This document shows, one piece after another, positions 17,108-24,745 of a DNA stretch of 26,424 bases. The number at the start of each line of letters is the position of its first letter. The stretch's first letter is position 1. The stretch lies in contig CALJIF010000091.1 in the NCBI GenBank assembly GCA_937974275.1, positions 1-26,424 of the forward strand, given 5' to 3'. The DNA comes from an uncultured Flavobacteriales bacterium (GTDB taxonomy: Bacteria > Bacteroidota > Bacteroidia > Palsa-965). The notes under the pieces were generated by a model that ran no database searches, was not told where the DNA came from, and worked only from the letters and a program-made list of their open reading frames with translations. A program made the position numbers and the translations under genes.

Positions 17108-17187
17108 AACGATTGAATTGATGGTGCAAAGTTCGCAAGTATTACGATCGAAGTAACGACGCAAACAATGTCAATCGTTAAAGAATT

Positions 17188-18927
17188 TTAAAACAATCCG
17201 ATAAAACCAACATGGATTTTACCGGAACGCAGCTGTATGCCTTGATTGAATTGATTTCCTAAGGCATAAGTTAAATTGAAGATGCCGCCTTTTACCTGAA
17301 AGTTAATTCCGGCACCGAAACTGTATGGCGTATCTGTTACGTATTCATCTTTCATGGTATTCTCATACCAGGCAACATCACTAAAAAGAAAAAGTGTAGA
17401 ATTTTCTTCCAGCAATAATCGGTATTCGATCGTTCCTATCGTATACACCGAAGCAAAAATGGATTCTTCGTCAAACCCTCGAATGGATTTAAGTCCACCA
17501 ATGCGGAACAATTCGTTTCGGAAAAGCATCGTGTTGTTGTACAGCCAAGCGCCCTGAAATCCTGCACGCAAAGCAGAACGTTTGAATAACGGAATAAAGT
17601 ATTCCATCAACAATTCGCTGCTGTATTGAATGGAACGTAACGCTACATTTTCATAAACTATGGGATTTAAGCGCGCATTGCGTTCAATAATTCTGTTTCC
17701 CGCATCTGCCATTATGTTCAGTTGACCGCCGGAACGTGGATTGAAACGATAATCAAAATTCATCAGGTTCCAGCCTAAACCGTAAGATGTTGTTCTTATA
17801 TCGGCAAATGGTGGCAGTGCAGTAGCATTAGCAAAAGAAGCTGCGGAAAGTAATGTCGCACTGCGTCGATTCACGAATGCCTTTACACTATTGTTTCCGC
17901 TGAATAAATATTGCAAGCCAAACGATTGGTTGACATCAATAAACGTGGTATCCCTGCGATAAAGCTTGATGCCATAATCTATTCCCAATGGTGTTCGCAA
18001 CAAATACGGATACGTTACGCGCACTTTCAGATCTTGAGTTTGTTCGCGCAATCTTCTCCAGTTGAGTGCAAAATGTTCTCCTTTTCCGATGCTGTTATAT
18101 AATCGGAGATTGGCATCACCCGTGAACAAAATCTTACCGGTAGCGGCATCGGGTAACATACCTACAATTCCATCAAATTGTCCTGCAGGTTTTTTATCGA
18201 GGTACAATGTAAGTTTGGTATACTTCTCGGTGAATATGATTTCGAAAGGTTTGGATTCTTTCAAGAAATTTAATTCTCGCAATCGTTTAGAAATTTGACG
18301 TACTACGCTCTCGTTGTACAGATCTCCGGGACGCACCTGAACGTAATTGTAGATAAAGTTTTTGGCAATCTTGGCGTTGCCTTTTATTTCAATACTGTCA
18401 AACAGTACTCTTCGATTTTTATGCAGCACGAGTGCGGCTGCAATATTTCCGGGAGATATTTCTTGAATGCTATCCAATTGAATGGTAGCAAATGGAAATC
18501 CATGATTTTCGCACCATACCAAAATTTTTTCCTGTTGACGAACGGCATCATCCATATGCAACGGCTTATTATTCCAGTTGCGTTCACGAAATCCGGTTTC
18601 GTTGAGAATATTCTCGTCGACATTGCCTTTACGGATTTGTGCCCACTGGTAGGAAACCCCGGGCGATATGAACACGGTTTGTTGCAGCGAATCCGCAATG
18701 GTGCTGTCAATTCGAGCAGCAGCGTAACCTTGTTTGCGGAGATCAATCAATAAATCGTTGACGAATTTAGTTCTCGCTACTGCCGACTTGAATTGTTGTG
18801 ATTTGGAAGTTGCATCAATAACGCCATCAGGTGAAGCAGTATTTTCAACAATACGCAATGTGTAACGCTGTCCGAACAATTGAACAGCCAACAACATGAT
18901 CACCCACAGACACGCAAATCTCCTCAT
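17188..18927 (-). CDS. Omp85-superfamily outer-membrane protein (POTRA plus BamA/TamA-like barrel)
   Basis: A 579-residue protein with a signal peptide (1-20, ending L-F-G-Q). Periplasmic POTRA-like modules span about 20-245; the clearest is V-L-F-D-S-I-E-I-K-G-N-A-K-I ... I-Y-N-Y-V-Q-V-R-P-G-D-L-Y-N (about 174-245). A barrel of about 330 residues follows. It contains the family hallmark R-I-G-G-L-K-S-I-R-G-F (R483-G-F485), the conserved loop motif of Omp85 proteins, and ends in an aromatic residue (G-L-F), as barrel substrates of BAM do. It is shorter than BamA and so probably a TamA-like or Bacteroidota-specific paralogue. It lies 31 bases downstream of another barrel gene. Confidence 0.87.
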   Translation of the reverse strand: MRRFACLWVIMLLAVQLFGQRYTLRIVENTASPDGVIDATSKSQQFKSAVARTKFVNDLLIDLRKQGYAAARIDSTIADSLQQTVFISPGVSYQWAQIRKGNVDENILNETGFRERNWNNKPLHMDDAVRQQEKILVWCENHGFPFATIQLDSIQEISPGNIAAALVLHKNRRVLFDSIEIKGNAKIAKNFIYNYVQVRPGDLYNESVVRQISKRLRELNFLKESKPFEIIFTEKYTKLTLYLDKKPAGQFDGIVGMLPDAATGKILFTGDANLRLYNSIGKGEHFALNWRRLREQTQDLKVRVTYPYLLRTPLGIDYGIKLYRRDTTFIDVNQSFGLQYLFSGNNSVKAFVNRRSATLLSAASFANATALPPFADIRTTSYGLGWNLMNFDYRFNPRSGGQLNIMADAGNRIIERNARLNPIVYENVALRSIQYSSELLMEYFIPLFKRSALRAGFQGAWLYNNTMLFRNELFRIGGLKSIRGFDEESIFASVYTIGTIEYRLLLEENSTLFLFSDVAWYENTMKDEYVTDTPYSFGAGINFQVKGGIFNLTYALGNQFNQGIQLRSGKIHVGFIGLF

Positions 18928-18958
18928 ACGGCTAATTTACGAAGTCCAGGAAGGAATA

Positions 18959-19570
18959 TTATTTGTAAACCGGAGGACATGCTTCACTTCCTCCTTTAAA
19001 GGCGAACTTTATCCCGACACGAAGTTCCCATGCGTTTTGACGAATCTTAAGCACATCGCTGTTGGTTGAACGTGTGATATCGGGAACCCAATGCATTTCC
19101 GTTAAAAACTTAACAGGTCCGTAGGCTACAAATTCTACGCCTGCTCCGGCAGAACCGGTAATGTGTAATGTGTTGAAGTTTTGAGCTGTTCTCCACACAT
19201 ATTCTAATCGCGGTCCAACTTTCAAGTATGGAATAACTGCGAAGAGTTCTTTACGAATCATGAGGTAATTATTCCATGCGAAATAATCGTTTTTGAATTT
19301 GGTTGTTCCTGCTTCAGTTTTGAAACGATCGCCTTTACCGTTGTATTGTAATTCCGTTACCCATCTGAACGTCGGATGATCTCCGAATTCTCCGAATACT
19401 TCAGCGTTGTAACGAATCAGAAACTTGTGTTTACCCGGTTCAGCGAGTGGCCCTTTCCATTGCTGACGTGCCGGAGTAATTCCCGCCATGATTCCCCAAC
19501 CTTTGAAAAATTGAGCAGATGCAGTATTGAAAGTTGCACAACAAATAATAACAGCGAACAGAAGTCTCAT
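18959..19570 (-). CDS. Outer-membrane beta-barrel protein (porin/OmpW-like size class)
   Basis: A 203-residue secreted protein: signal peptide 1-19 (ending A-S-A-Q), then alternating strands such as F-L-I-R-Y-N-A-E-V-F, F-R-W-V-T-E-L-Q-Y, L-K-V-G-P-R-L-E-Y-V-W and W-E-L-R-V-G-I-K-F-A-F. The pattern fits a small 8-strand barrel of the 'outer membrane beta-barrel protein' type frequent in this phylum. The last strand is followed by a short tail with one cysteine (E-A-C-P-P). Ligand or role unknown. It is the first gene after the fabD terminator, 31 bases ahead of the Omp85-family gene, with which it probably shares an mRNA. Confidence 0.75.
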   Translation of the reverse strand: MRLLFAVIICCATFNTASAQFFKGWGIMAGITPARQQWKGPLAEPGKHKFLIRYNAEVFGEFGDHPTFRWVTELQYNGKGDRFKTEAGTTKFKNDYFAWNNYLMIRKELFAVIPYLKVGPRLEYVWRTAQNFNTLHITGSAGAGVEFVAYGPVKFLTEMHWVPDITRSTNSDVLKIRQNAWELRVGIKFAFKGGSEACPPVYK

Positions 19571-19600
19571 GTAAAATAGTTTTGTACTAAGGTATAAAAC

Positions 19601-19641
19601 GCGAAAACACCATTTATATTGGGTTAAATGGTGTTTTTCGC
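19601..19641 (-). terminator. Long hairpin terminator after fabD
   Basis: Inverted repeat of about 16 bases on each side (19601-19616 / 19625-19641) with an 8-base loop and a one-base bulge in a T-run. It lies 18 bases past the fabD stop on the - strand, just ahead of the outer-membrane barrel gene, and separates the two transcripts. Confidence 0.8.
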
Positions 19642-19659
19642 AATGTGGTGTGTATAAGT

Positions 19660-20541
19660 TTAAGCGCTGGCGGCTTCCGCTTGAGGACTGATTTTTTTCA
19701 CGAGTCCTTGTAACACCTTGCCGGGGCCAACTTCAATAAAGTTCGTTGCTCCGTCAGTCGTCATATTTTGCACTGTTTGTGTCCAACGCACAGGGGCTGT
19801 TAACTGTGCTATCAGGTTGGCTTTAATTTCTTCCGGACTCACTACTGCTTTTGCGTTTACGTTTTGGTAAACCGGACAAATAGGAGTAGAGAACTGAGTC
19901 GCGTTTATTGCGTCAGCCAATTCTGCGCGGGCAGGTTCCATTAAAGGTGAGTGAAATGCGCCACCTACAGGCAAAACCAGCGCACGCTTAGCGCCCGCAG
20001 CCTTTAATAACTCAACTGCTTGGTTAATTCCTTCAATACTTCCGGAAATTACCAATTGGCCCGGACAGTTATAATTTGCTGCAACAACTACCTCATTAGT
20101 TACCTGTGCACAGATTTCTTCCACTTTGCTATCATCCATTCCCAGAACTGCAGCCATAGTAGAAGGTTGTGCCTCACAAGCTTTTTGCATCGCCATGGCA
20201 CGTTTGTACACGAGTTGCACAGCATCTTCAAAACGTAATGTTTTATTCGCGACAAGTGCGGAAAATTCACCCAACGAGTGTCCTGCAACCATATCCGGTT
20301 GAAAAGAATCGTCCAATGTTGCAGCTAAAGCCACGGAGTGAAGAAAAATAGCGGGTTGAGTCACTTTGGTTTGCTTCAATTCTTCATCGGTTCCGCTAAA
20401 CATAATATCGGTAAGACGGAATCCCAGGATGGAGTTGGCTTGCTCCATGAGTTCTTTCGCGATAGTGTTAGATTCGTAAAGTTCTTTGCCCATGCCGCTA
20501 AACTGCGAGCCCTGGCCCGGAAAGATGTATGCTTTTTTCAT
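19660..20541 (-). CDS. fabD: Malonyl-CoA:ACP transacylase FabD
   Basis: A 293-residue enzyme that moves the malonyl group from CoA to acyl-carrier protein at the start of fatty-acid elongation. It shows F-P-G-Q-G-S-Q (7-13), the nucleophile Ser89 in G-H-S-L-G-E, the carboxylate-binding Arg in Y-K-R-A-M-A-M, the catalytic His197 in G-G-A-F-H-S-P-L-M and a C-terminal V-G-P-G-K-V-L. Length and motif spacing are normal. The start is the ATG at 20541 (M-K-K-A-Y-I-F-P-G); longer readings add unrelated residues. A -7-like TATATTCG lies at 20570-20563 on the - strand, 22 bases before the ATG. It stands alone, not in a fab cluster, with a terminator downstream. Confidence 0.96.
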   Translation of the reverse strand: MKKAYIFPGQGSQFSGMGKELYESNTIAKELMEQANSILGFRLTDIMFSGTDEELKQTKVTQPAIFLHSVALAATLDDSFQPDMVAGHSLGEFSALVANKTLRFEDAVQLVYKRAMAMQKACEAQPSTMAAVLGMDDSKVEEICAQVTNEVVVAANYNCPGQLVISGSIEGINQAVELLKAAGAKRALVLPVGGAFHSPLMEPARAELADAINATQFSTPICPVYQNVNAKAVVSPEEIKANLIAQLTAPVRWTQTVQNMTTDGATNFIEVGPGKVLQGLVKKISPQAEAASA

Positions 20542-20670
20542 CGATTTCTTGTTTTGGTGGTGCGAATATAAGCAATGCTCAAAAGAGGAACAGCGAAAAA
20601 TACAGCGCATTCATTCCTTAGAAGTTTCTTAAAAAATGTTGCATTTAAGGACTTTCTAAGATGCTGAAAG

Positions 20671-20678
20671 TAATTTTG
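20671..20678 (+). promoter_or_regulatory. -7 promoter element on the + strand ahead of a candidate small RNA
   Basis: TAATTTTG, an exact TAnnTTTG match, lies in a gene-free stretch where the flanking genes are both on the - strand. A start site about 5-7 bases downstream would be near 20684. No -33 TTG is seen at ideal spacing. Confidence 0.4.
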
Positions 20679-20683
20679 AGGGT

Positions 20684-20788
20684 GTCATTAGTTAGGTTGG
20701 TTGTTTAGTTTGATTGATTCAAACTAATGGAGATTGGTTACTCCGATAAAGGGGCGTGGTTGTTTCAGCTACGCCTCTTTATTTTTTT
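20684..20788 (+). ncRNA. Candidate small RNA between fabD and the histidine-kinase gene
   Basis: About 105 bases, on the strand opposite both neighbours, with no open reading frame of note. It holds a perfect 9-bp hairpin (20705-20713 / 20719-20727, 5-base loop), a small GGAG/CTCC stem (20729-20732 / 20741-20744) and a final 12-bp hairpin followed by seven T. A perfect -7 element sits just upstream. I do not recognise an RNA family. The 5' end is a prediction from the -7 box; the 3' end is taken from the T-run. The alternative is that only the last hairpin matters, as a shared terminator. Confidence 0.4.
20748..20788 (+). terminator. Intrinsic terminator oriented on the + strand
   Basis: A 12-bp stem (20748-20759 / 20769-20780) with two G-U wobbles and a 9-base loop, followed on the + strand by A and seven T (20782-20788) that run into the reverse complement of the kinase stop codon. 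On the - strand the following T-run is only three bases. The strong orientation is therefore +, although it may also help end the kinase transcript. Confidence 0.7.
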
Positions 20789-22151
20789 AAGATCTCGGTA
20801 TAGAAACGGTAAACGTAGTTCCCTTTCCGGGTGTACTGTTTACATCGATTTTCATGCCGTGTAAGGTTACAATGCGCTGAACTATGGAAAGGCCGATACC
20901 ATGTCCTGAAACACTGGAAGTGTTGTTGCCGCGATAAAATGGCTGAAATATATTTTTCAAATCATCTTTCTGAATTCCGATGCCTTTATCCATAATTTGA
21001 ATCACAATTCCTGATGCCGTGACTTTCAGTGTTAATTCCACAGCAGGAGGATTGGAAAACTTTAATCCGTTTTCGATGAGATTTAAAATAGCCAGGTGTA
21101 GTAAATGTTTATCTCCCTGCACAATCAATGTATCCGCATCATCAGGCAACTCGGGCGCGAACTTAATCACTGCCTCAGGATGCTTCTGACTGCATTCTGT
21201 GGTAAGTTCCCACATCAGATCATCTAATCGAACCGGCTCAAATTGAATACGTAAATCATCTGCACTCAATTGTGTCAGTTGCATTAAACGATCGGAGATG
21301 GAAGCCAGATTTTTCATGTCTTCCAATACCGACTGTAGTGTTTTCCGGTACTCTTCAGGACTGCGTTCACGCAATAATGACAATTCAATTTGAGAACGAA
21401 TTATAGTTAACGGATTCTTTAACTCGTGCGATGCATTCGCCACAAAACTTTTCTGCAAGCGAAAAGCGTTTTCCAAACGATCCAGCATTCCGTTGAATGT
21501 TGACGACAAACGGGCTAATTCGTCTTTTCGATTACCTTCATCCAGACGTGTACTTAAGTTCGTAGCAGAAATGGTATTGACTTCCGAAATGATGGCTTTG
21601 ATGGGTTTTAAAGCGCGACCGGAGAAAATCCATCCCGCAATCATTACTACTAAAAGGATAATAATGTAACTCGTGAAAAGGATGTTTCGAATGTAAAGCA
21701 AGTTCTGATTGCCCCAAATATCAATACCGCCTGCTAGTACAACAAAGCGATTGTTTTTTGTGGTATACACCACCCCAACAATTTCGAATTCACCTTCTTG
21801 CCAGCTTATTTCTTTGTATGCGCGAACCTCGTTCAGCAACGTCCAGTCAGGATTGAAGTGAATGAACTTATTGCTGGAATATACTTCCTCGTTGCGATAA
21901 TTAAACACTGCAATACACTCTTTATGCAGAATGTCTTTGTTGTATTGGTTGTAGATATTAAGTAGTTCCGGTGTAATCTGATCAACCTTCAGCAATAACT
22001 CGGCAGTTGTTATCGCCTTATCTGCCAATCGTTCGGTAAATTGATTTTTACGGTACTGAAATGCGAAGAAGTAAATGGAAAGGTGTGCCAGTAGAGAAAT
22101 TAAGGCAACGATTCCGGTGAATTGTAAAGTTAGTCGTGTGCGAATTTGCAT
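20787..22151 (-). CDS. Sensor histidine kinase (HAMP, HisKA, HATPase)
   Basis: A 454-residue inner-membrane kinase. TM1 is at about 10-31 and TM2 at about 159-179, enclosing a periplasmic sensor of about 125 residues with no recognised ligand fold. A HAMP linker (about 180-233) leads to the HisKA domain with the phosphorylated His242 in A-S-H-E-L-K-N-P-L-T. The ATPase domain follows: N-box N-L-I-E-N-G-L-K-F-S, G1 D-K-G-I-G-I, G2 G-H-G-I-G-L-S-I-V. The architecture is like CusS/ArlS-type kinases. Its start overlaps the regulator stop by one base (TGATG), so the pair is translationally coupled. The signal sensed is unknown. Confidence 0.95.
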   Translation of the reverse strand: MQIRTRLTLQFTGIVALISLLAHLSIYFFAFQYRKNQFTERLADKAITTAELLLKVDQITPELLNIYNQYNKDILHKECIAVFNYRNEEVYSSNKFIHFNPDWTLLNEVRAYKEISWQEGEFEIVGVVYTTKNNRFVVLAGGIDIWGNQNLLYIRNILFTSYIIILLVVMIAGWIFSGRALKPIKAIISEVNTISATNLSTRLDEGNRKDELARLSSTFNGMLDRLENAFRLQKSFVANASHELKNPLTIIRSQIELSLLRERSPEEYRKTLQSVLEDMKNLASISDRLMQLTQLSADDLRIQFEPVRLDDLMWELTTECSQKHPEAVIKFAPELPDDADTLIVQGDKHLLHLAILNLIENGLKFSNPPAVELTLKVTASGIVIQIMDKGIGIQKDDLKNIFQPFYRGNNTSSVSGHGIGLSIVQRIVTLHGMKIDVNSTPGKGTTFTVSIPRS

Positions 22152-22825
22152 CAGCTCTCTTTCAAGATGTATCCTAATCCAAATTGAGTATGCAACAGCT
22201 TCGTAGGAAAGTCTTTGTCAATTTTTTTGCGTAAATAATTTACATACACTTCAACTACGTTTGTGCCGGATTCAAAATCAATTCCCCAGACTTTGCTTGC
22301 GATCAAATCTTTTGACAAAACGCGACCCTGATTACGAATCATAAATTCCAACAACGCAAATTCTTTCGCCGTTAAAGAAATTTCTTTGCCGCTGCGGTTA
22401 GCTGTTTTGGTATCCAGATTAAGCGTAAGATCGGCGATCGTAAGAATTGGGGATGCGTGATGATGATTTCTTCTCAAAAGAGCTTTGACACGTGCAAATA
22501 ACTCTTTTAACTCGAAAGGCTTCGGTAAATAATCGTCTGCACCTGCATCCAGTCCAGCTACTTTATCATCAATGCTTCCAAGAGCGGTAAGCATAAGAAT
22601 GGGCATTGTGTCGTTGATCTTTCGCACTTCCTTACATAATTCAATGCCGCTAATGCCGGGTAAGATGATATCGGTAATCAGCAAATCGAATGTTTGGTTG
22701 AGCAAAGCGTTCAATGCTGTTGTTCCATCGTAAGCCGTAGCAGTATCATATCCTTCTTCAGATAACGCCTGACTGATGGATTCAGCTGTTTTTACTTCGT
22801 CTTCAACGATTAGAATTTTTAGCAT
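22151..22825 (-). CDS. OmpR-family response regulator, partner of the downstream kinase
   Basis: A 224-residue regulator. Receiver: acidic pocket E8-D9, phosphoacceptor Asp52 in L-L-I-T-D-I-I-L-P-G, Thr80 in M-L-T-A-L, Lys102 in L-P-K-P-F-E-L. DNA-binding winged helix about 127-222 with L-T-A-K-E-F-A-L-L-E-F-M and N-V-V-E-V-Y-V-N-Y-L-R-K-K-I-D; CusR/ArlR-like. The kinase follows with a one-base overlap. The Bax-inhibitor-like gene ends only 51 bases upstream and its terminator hairpin lies in that gap. I see no good -7 element there, so transcription may rely partly on read-through. Confidence 0.95.
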   Translation of the reverse strand: MLKILIVEDEVKTAESISQALSEEGYDTATAYDGTTALNALLNQTFDLLITDIILPGISGIELCKEVRKINDTMPILMLTALGSIDDKVAGLDAGADDYLPKPFELKELFARVKALLRRNHHHASPILTIADLTLNLDTKTANRSGKEISLTAKEFALLEFMIRNQGRVLSKDLIASKVWGIDFESGTNVVEVYVNYLRKKIDKDFPTKLLHTQFGLGYILKES

Positions 22826-22845
22826 AATTGTTTGGGTTGTTTTGA

Positions 22846-22868
22846 AAAAAAGTCCGGCAAAACCGGAC
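22846..22868 (-). terminator. Hairpin terminator after the Bax-inhibitor-1-like gene
   Basis: A 6-bp GC-rich stem (22852-22857 / 22863-22868) with a 5-base loop, followed on the - strand by a run of T (the A-run at 22845-22851). It lies 9 bases past the stop at 22877 and only 21 bases ahead of the response-regulator start. Confidence 0.82.
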
Positions 22869-22876
22869 CTTTCGTA

Positions 22877-23623
22877 TTAATCGCGACGACCTAAAAGTCG
22901 CAAGATCATCAGGAACAAGTTGATGAAGTCTAAATATAAACGCAGCGCACCCATCACGGCCAGCTTACTCATGGTGGCTTCTCCGTATTCGTTTCCGGCT
23001 GCAATATTTTTTAACGTTTGCACGTCGTATGCGGTTAACCCGGTAAACACGGCAACGCCAACGAATGAAATTATGTAATCCAACATGCTGCTGCCTATGA
23101 ACATATTTACTAATGATGCGATAACGATACCGATCAGACCCATAAATAAAATAGAGCCGAATTTACTGAGGTCGGCTTTTGTGACAAATCCCATGACAGC
23201 CATTACACCAAACATGCCTGCGGTAATTGCGAATGCAACGCCAATAAGTGACATCTCGTAACGCAGAAAAATGGTGCTTAAACTCATACCGTTAACAGCT
23301 GAATACAGCATGAAAACACCAACTAATGCCGGAAACGATAACTTGTTAAATGCGAAGGACATTACCATCACCAATGCCAGTGGCGCAAACACAACTGCCC
23401 AACCGATAGGAGTCATTCCGATGATCGCATCACCGTCAATTCGGTACAACACGCTCAGCAAGGACGAAATATTGCCGAATAAATACGATGTCAATGCAGT
23501 AATCATTAAGGCGCCGCTCATCCAGGCAAAAACCTGTGTCATGAATGTTTTTACGGCAGTTTCGGAAGAAGTTCCGAAGGTATTGCTGTTGTTAAAGTTG
23601 AATGAATTCTGAATGTTGCTCAT
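22877..23623 (-). CDS. Bax inhibitor-1/YccA (TMBIM) family membrane protein
   Basis: A 248-residue protein. A hydrophilic N-terminus (1-23) rich in Asn, Ser and Phe precedes seven hydrophobic helices, roughly 30-50, 70-90, 93-112, 118-137, 143-163, 168-190 and 220-242. Family features are T-F-M-T-Q-V-F-A-W-M-S-G-A-L near the N-terminus and the late F-T-G-L-T-A-Y-D-V-Q-T-L-K-N-I, where the Asp is the conserved TMBIM acidic residue. Eukaryotic and Bacillus (YetJ) members conduct or sense calcium and pH; that role is only inferred here. Its ATG is 10 bases after the folE stop, so it shares the pterin-gene mRNA. Confidence 0.93.
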   Translation of the reverse strand: MSNIQNSFNFNNSNTFGTSSETAVKTFMTQVFAWMSGALMITALTSYLFGNISSLLSVLYRIDGDAIIGMTPIGWAVVFAPLALVMVMSFAFNKLSFPALVGVFMLYSAVNGMSLSTIFLRYEMSLIGVAFAITAGMFGVMAVMGFVTKADLSKFGSILFMGLIGIVIASLVNMFIGSSMLDYIISFVGVAVFTGLTAYDVQTLKNIAAGNEYGEATMSKLAVMGALRLYLDFINLFLMILRLLGRRD

Positions 23624-23633
23624 GTTATAACAA

Positions 23634-24242
23634 TTAATGAAGTTTTGATCCGATCAAGCTGATAAATTCTGAACGCGTAGTTTCATTGAGAAACTCGCCG
23701 GTGAATGCAGATGTAGTAGTAACCGAATTTTGTTTTTGAATTCCGCGCATTTGCATACACAAATGTTGTGCTTCCATTACAACGGCAACTCCCAATGGAT
23801 TCAATGTTTCCTGAATACAATCGCGAATTTCAGTTGTTAATCGTTCCTGCACCTGCAAGCGACGCGCGAATGCATCCACAATACGCGGAACTTTACTCAG
23901 TCCTACAATATATCCATTAGGAATGTATGCCACGTGGGCTTTCCCGAAAAACGGCAACAAATGGTGTTCGCACATGGAGTACACCTCGATGTCCTTCACG
24001 ATCACCATCTGCTTGTAATCTTCCTTAAACATGGCCGACTTTAAAATATCTGCAGGACTCAAGTCATAGCCGTGTGTTAAGAACTGCATAGCTTTAGCTA
24101 CGCGTTCGGGTGTTTTTTCCAACCCCTCGCGATTAGGATTTTCTCCCAACTCTTCCAGAATGATCTTATACTTCGCCGCCATGCTGTCAATCACGGTTTT
24201 GTTGTACTTATCAATCTTTTGGTATCCGAATTCTTCTTCCAT
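23634..24242 (-). CDS. folE: GTP cyclohydrolase I
   Basis: A 202-residue enzyme converting GTP to 7,8-dihydroneopterin triphosphate, the entry to folate and other pterins. Zinc ligands are visible: Cys91 and His94 in M-C-E-H-H-L-L-P and Cys162 in Q-H-L-C-M-Q-M-R-G. Other landmarks are K-T-P-E-R-V-A-K-A, G-L-S-K-V-P-R-I-V and R-L-Q-V-Q-E-R-L-T; the ending is typical (S-E-F-I-S-L-I). Length is normal for the type IA enzyme. It starts 27 bases after the PTPS-family gene and ends 10 bases before the Bax-inhibitor gene. Its product is the direct substrate of that upstream PTPS-family enzyme. Confidence 0.97.
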   Translation of the reverse strand: MEEEFGYQKIDKYNKTVIDSMAAKYKIILEELGENPNREGLEKTPERVAKAMQFLTHGYDLSPADILKSAMFKEDYKQMVIVKDIEVYSMCEHHLLPFFGKAHVAYIPNGYIVGLSKVPRIVDAFARRLQVQERLTTEIRDCIQETLNPLGVAVVMEAQHLCMQMRGIQKQNSVTTTSAFTGEFLNETTRSEFISLIGSKLH

Positions 24243-24269
24243 AAGTCATTAGTCGCAGGTGACTACGAT

Positions 24270-24686
24270 TTATTGTTTACCGTAGTATTCAACATAATTA
24301 TTTTCCGTTTCCGCAATTTTAACGCAGTGCAATTGAATTCCCAGTTCGGCAATGGGACCTTCAATTTGTTCCCAAATTTTGATGGCTACATTTTCTGTGG
24401 AAGTCATTACATCTTTAAGAAAATCTACATCTAAATTTAAATTGCGATGATCCATCTTACTGATGACGTGTTCCTTTAAAATCTTACTGAGATCCTTCAG
24501 GTTCATCACGTATCCCAACTCTTCATTCACCTCGCCTTTCACCGTTACGAAAATTTCGTAGTTGTGTCCGTGCCAATTCGGGTTAGCACATCCTCCGAAA
24601 ACTTCGGTGTTTTTTTCATCCGACCATTCCGGACGATACAATCGGTGTGCAGCCGTAAATCGTTCCCTGCGTGTTATATACATCAT
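24270..24686 (-). CDS. 6-pyruvoyl-tetrahydropterin synthase / QueD family protein (CX5HGH type)
   Basis: A 138-residue T-fold enzyme acting on dihydroneopterin triphosphate. Zinc-binding histidines are in T-A-A-H-R-L-Y and N-W-H-G-H-N-Y. The catalytic Cys is in F-G-G-C-A-N-P-N-W-H-G-H, giving CX5HGH spacing, followed by V-M-N-L-K-D-L, M-D-H-R-N-L-N and T-S-T-E-N-V-A. As I recall the family, QueD has CX3HGH, whereas this spacing and the surrounding residues resemble animal PTPS. The product may thus be 6-pyruvoyl-tetrahydropterin rather than the queuosine intermediate. The start is the ATG at 24686 (or 24683); a TTG at 24695 would fall inside the promoter element. folE follows 27 bases on. Confidence 0.88.
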   Translation of the reverse strand: MMYITRRERFTAAHRLYRPEWSDEKNTEVFGGCANPNWHGHNYEIFVTVKGEVNEELGYVMNLKDLSKILKEHVISKMDHRNLNLDVDFLKDVMTSTENVAIKIWEQIEGPIAELGIQLHCVKIAETENNYVEYYGKQ

Positions 24687-24692
24687 ATCCTG

Positions 24693-24700
24693 CAAATATA
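24693..24700 (-). promoter_or_regulatory. -7 promoter element of the PTPS-folE-BI-1 operon
   Basis: On the - strand this reads TATATTTG, an exact TAnnTTTG match, ending 7 bases before the ATG at 24686. It predicts a leaderless or nearly leaderless mRNA. Its upstream region overlaps the divergent mqnB promoter. Confidence 0.6.
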
Positions 24701-24711
24701 CGATGAATTGG

Positions 24712-24723
24712 AGGAGTACTCCT
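24712..24723. promoter_or_regulatory. Perfect 12-bp palindrome between two divergent promoters (possible operator)
   Basis: AGGAGTACTCCT is its own reverse complement. It lies between the two -7 elements (24693-24700 and 24724-24731), directly abutting the mqnB one. A dimeric regulator site is possible, but a palindrome of this length is expected several times by chance in a window of this size. Confidence 0.3.
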
Positions 24724-24731
24724 TACCTTTG
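24724..24731 (+). promoter_or_regulatory. -7 promoter element of mqnB-mqnD
   Basis: TACCTTTG, an exact TAnnTTTG match, ends 15 bases before the mqnB ATG at 24746, leaving a leader of about 8 bases. The same eight bases precede mqnE on the other strand. Confidence 0.6.
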
Positions 24732-24745
24732 CGCAGTATTCGCCT

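Noticed and set aside
18384..18753. Open frames on both strands inside the Omp85 gene (120 and 152 codons)
   Set aside because: Both overlap a well-supported outer-membrane protein gene and show no recognisable domain, signal peptide or start context.
20542..20610. N-terminal extension of fabD to 20610
   Set aside because: FabD proteins begin right before the F-P-G-Q-G motif; the extension is unrelated sequence covering a -7-like element.
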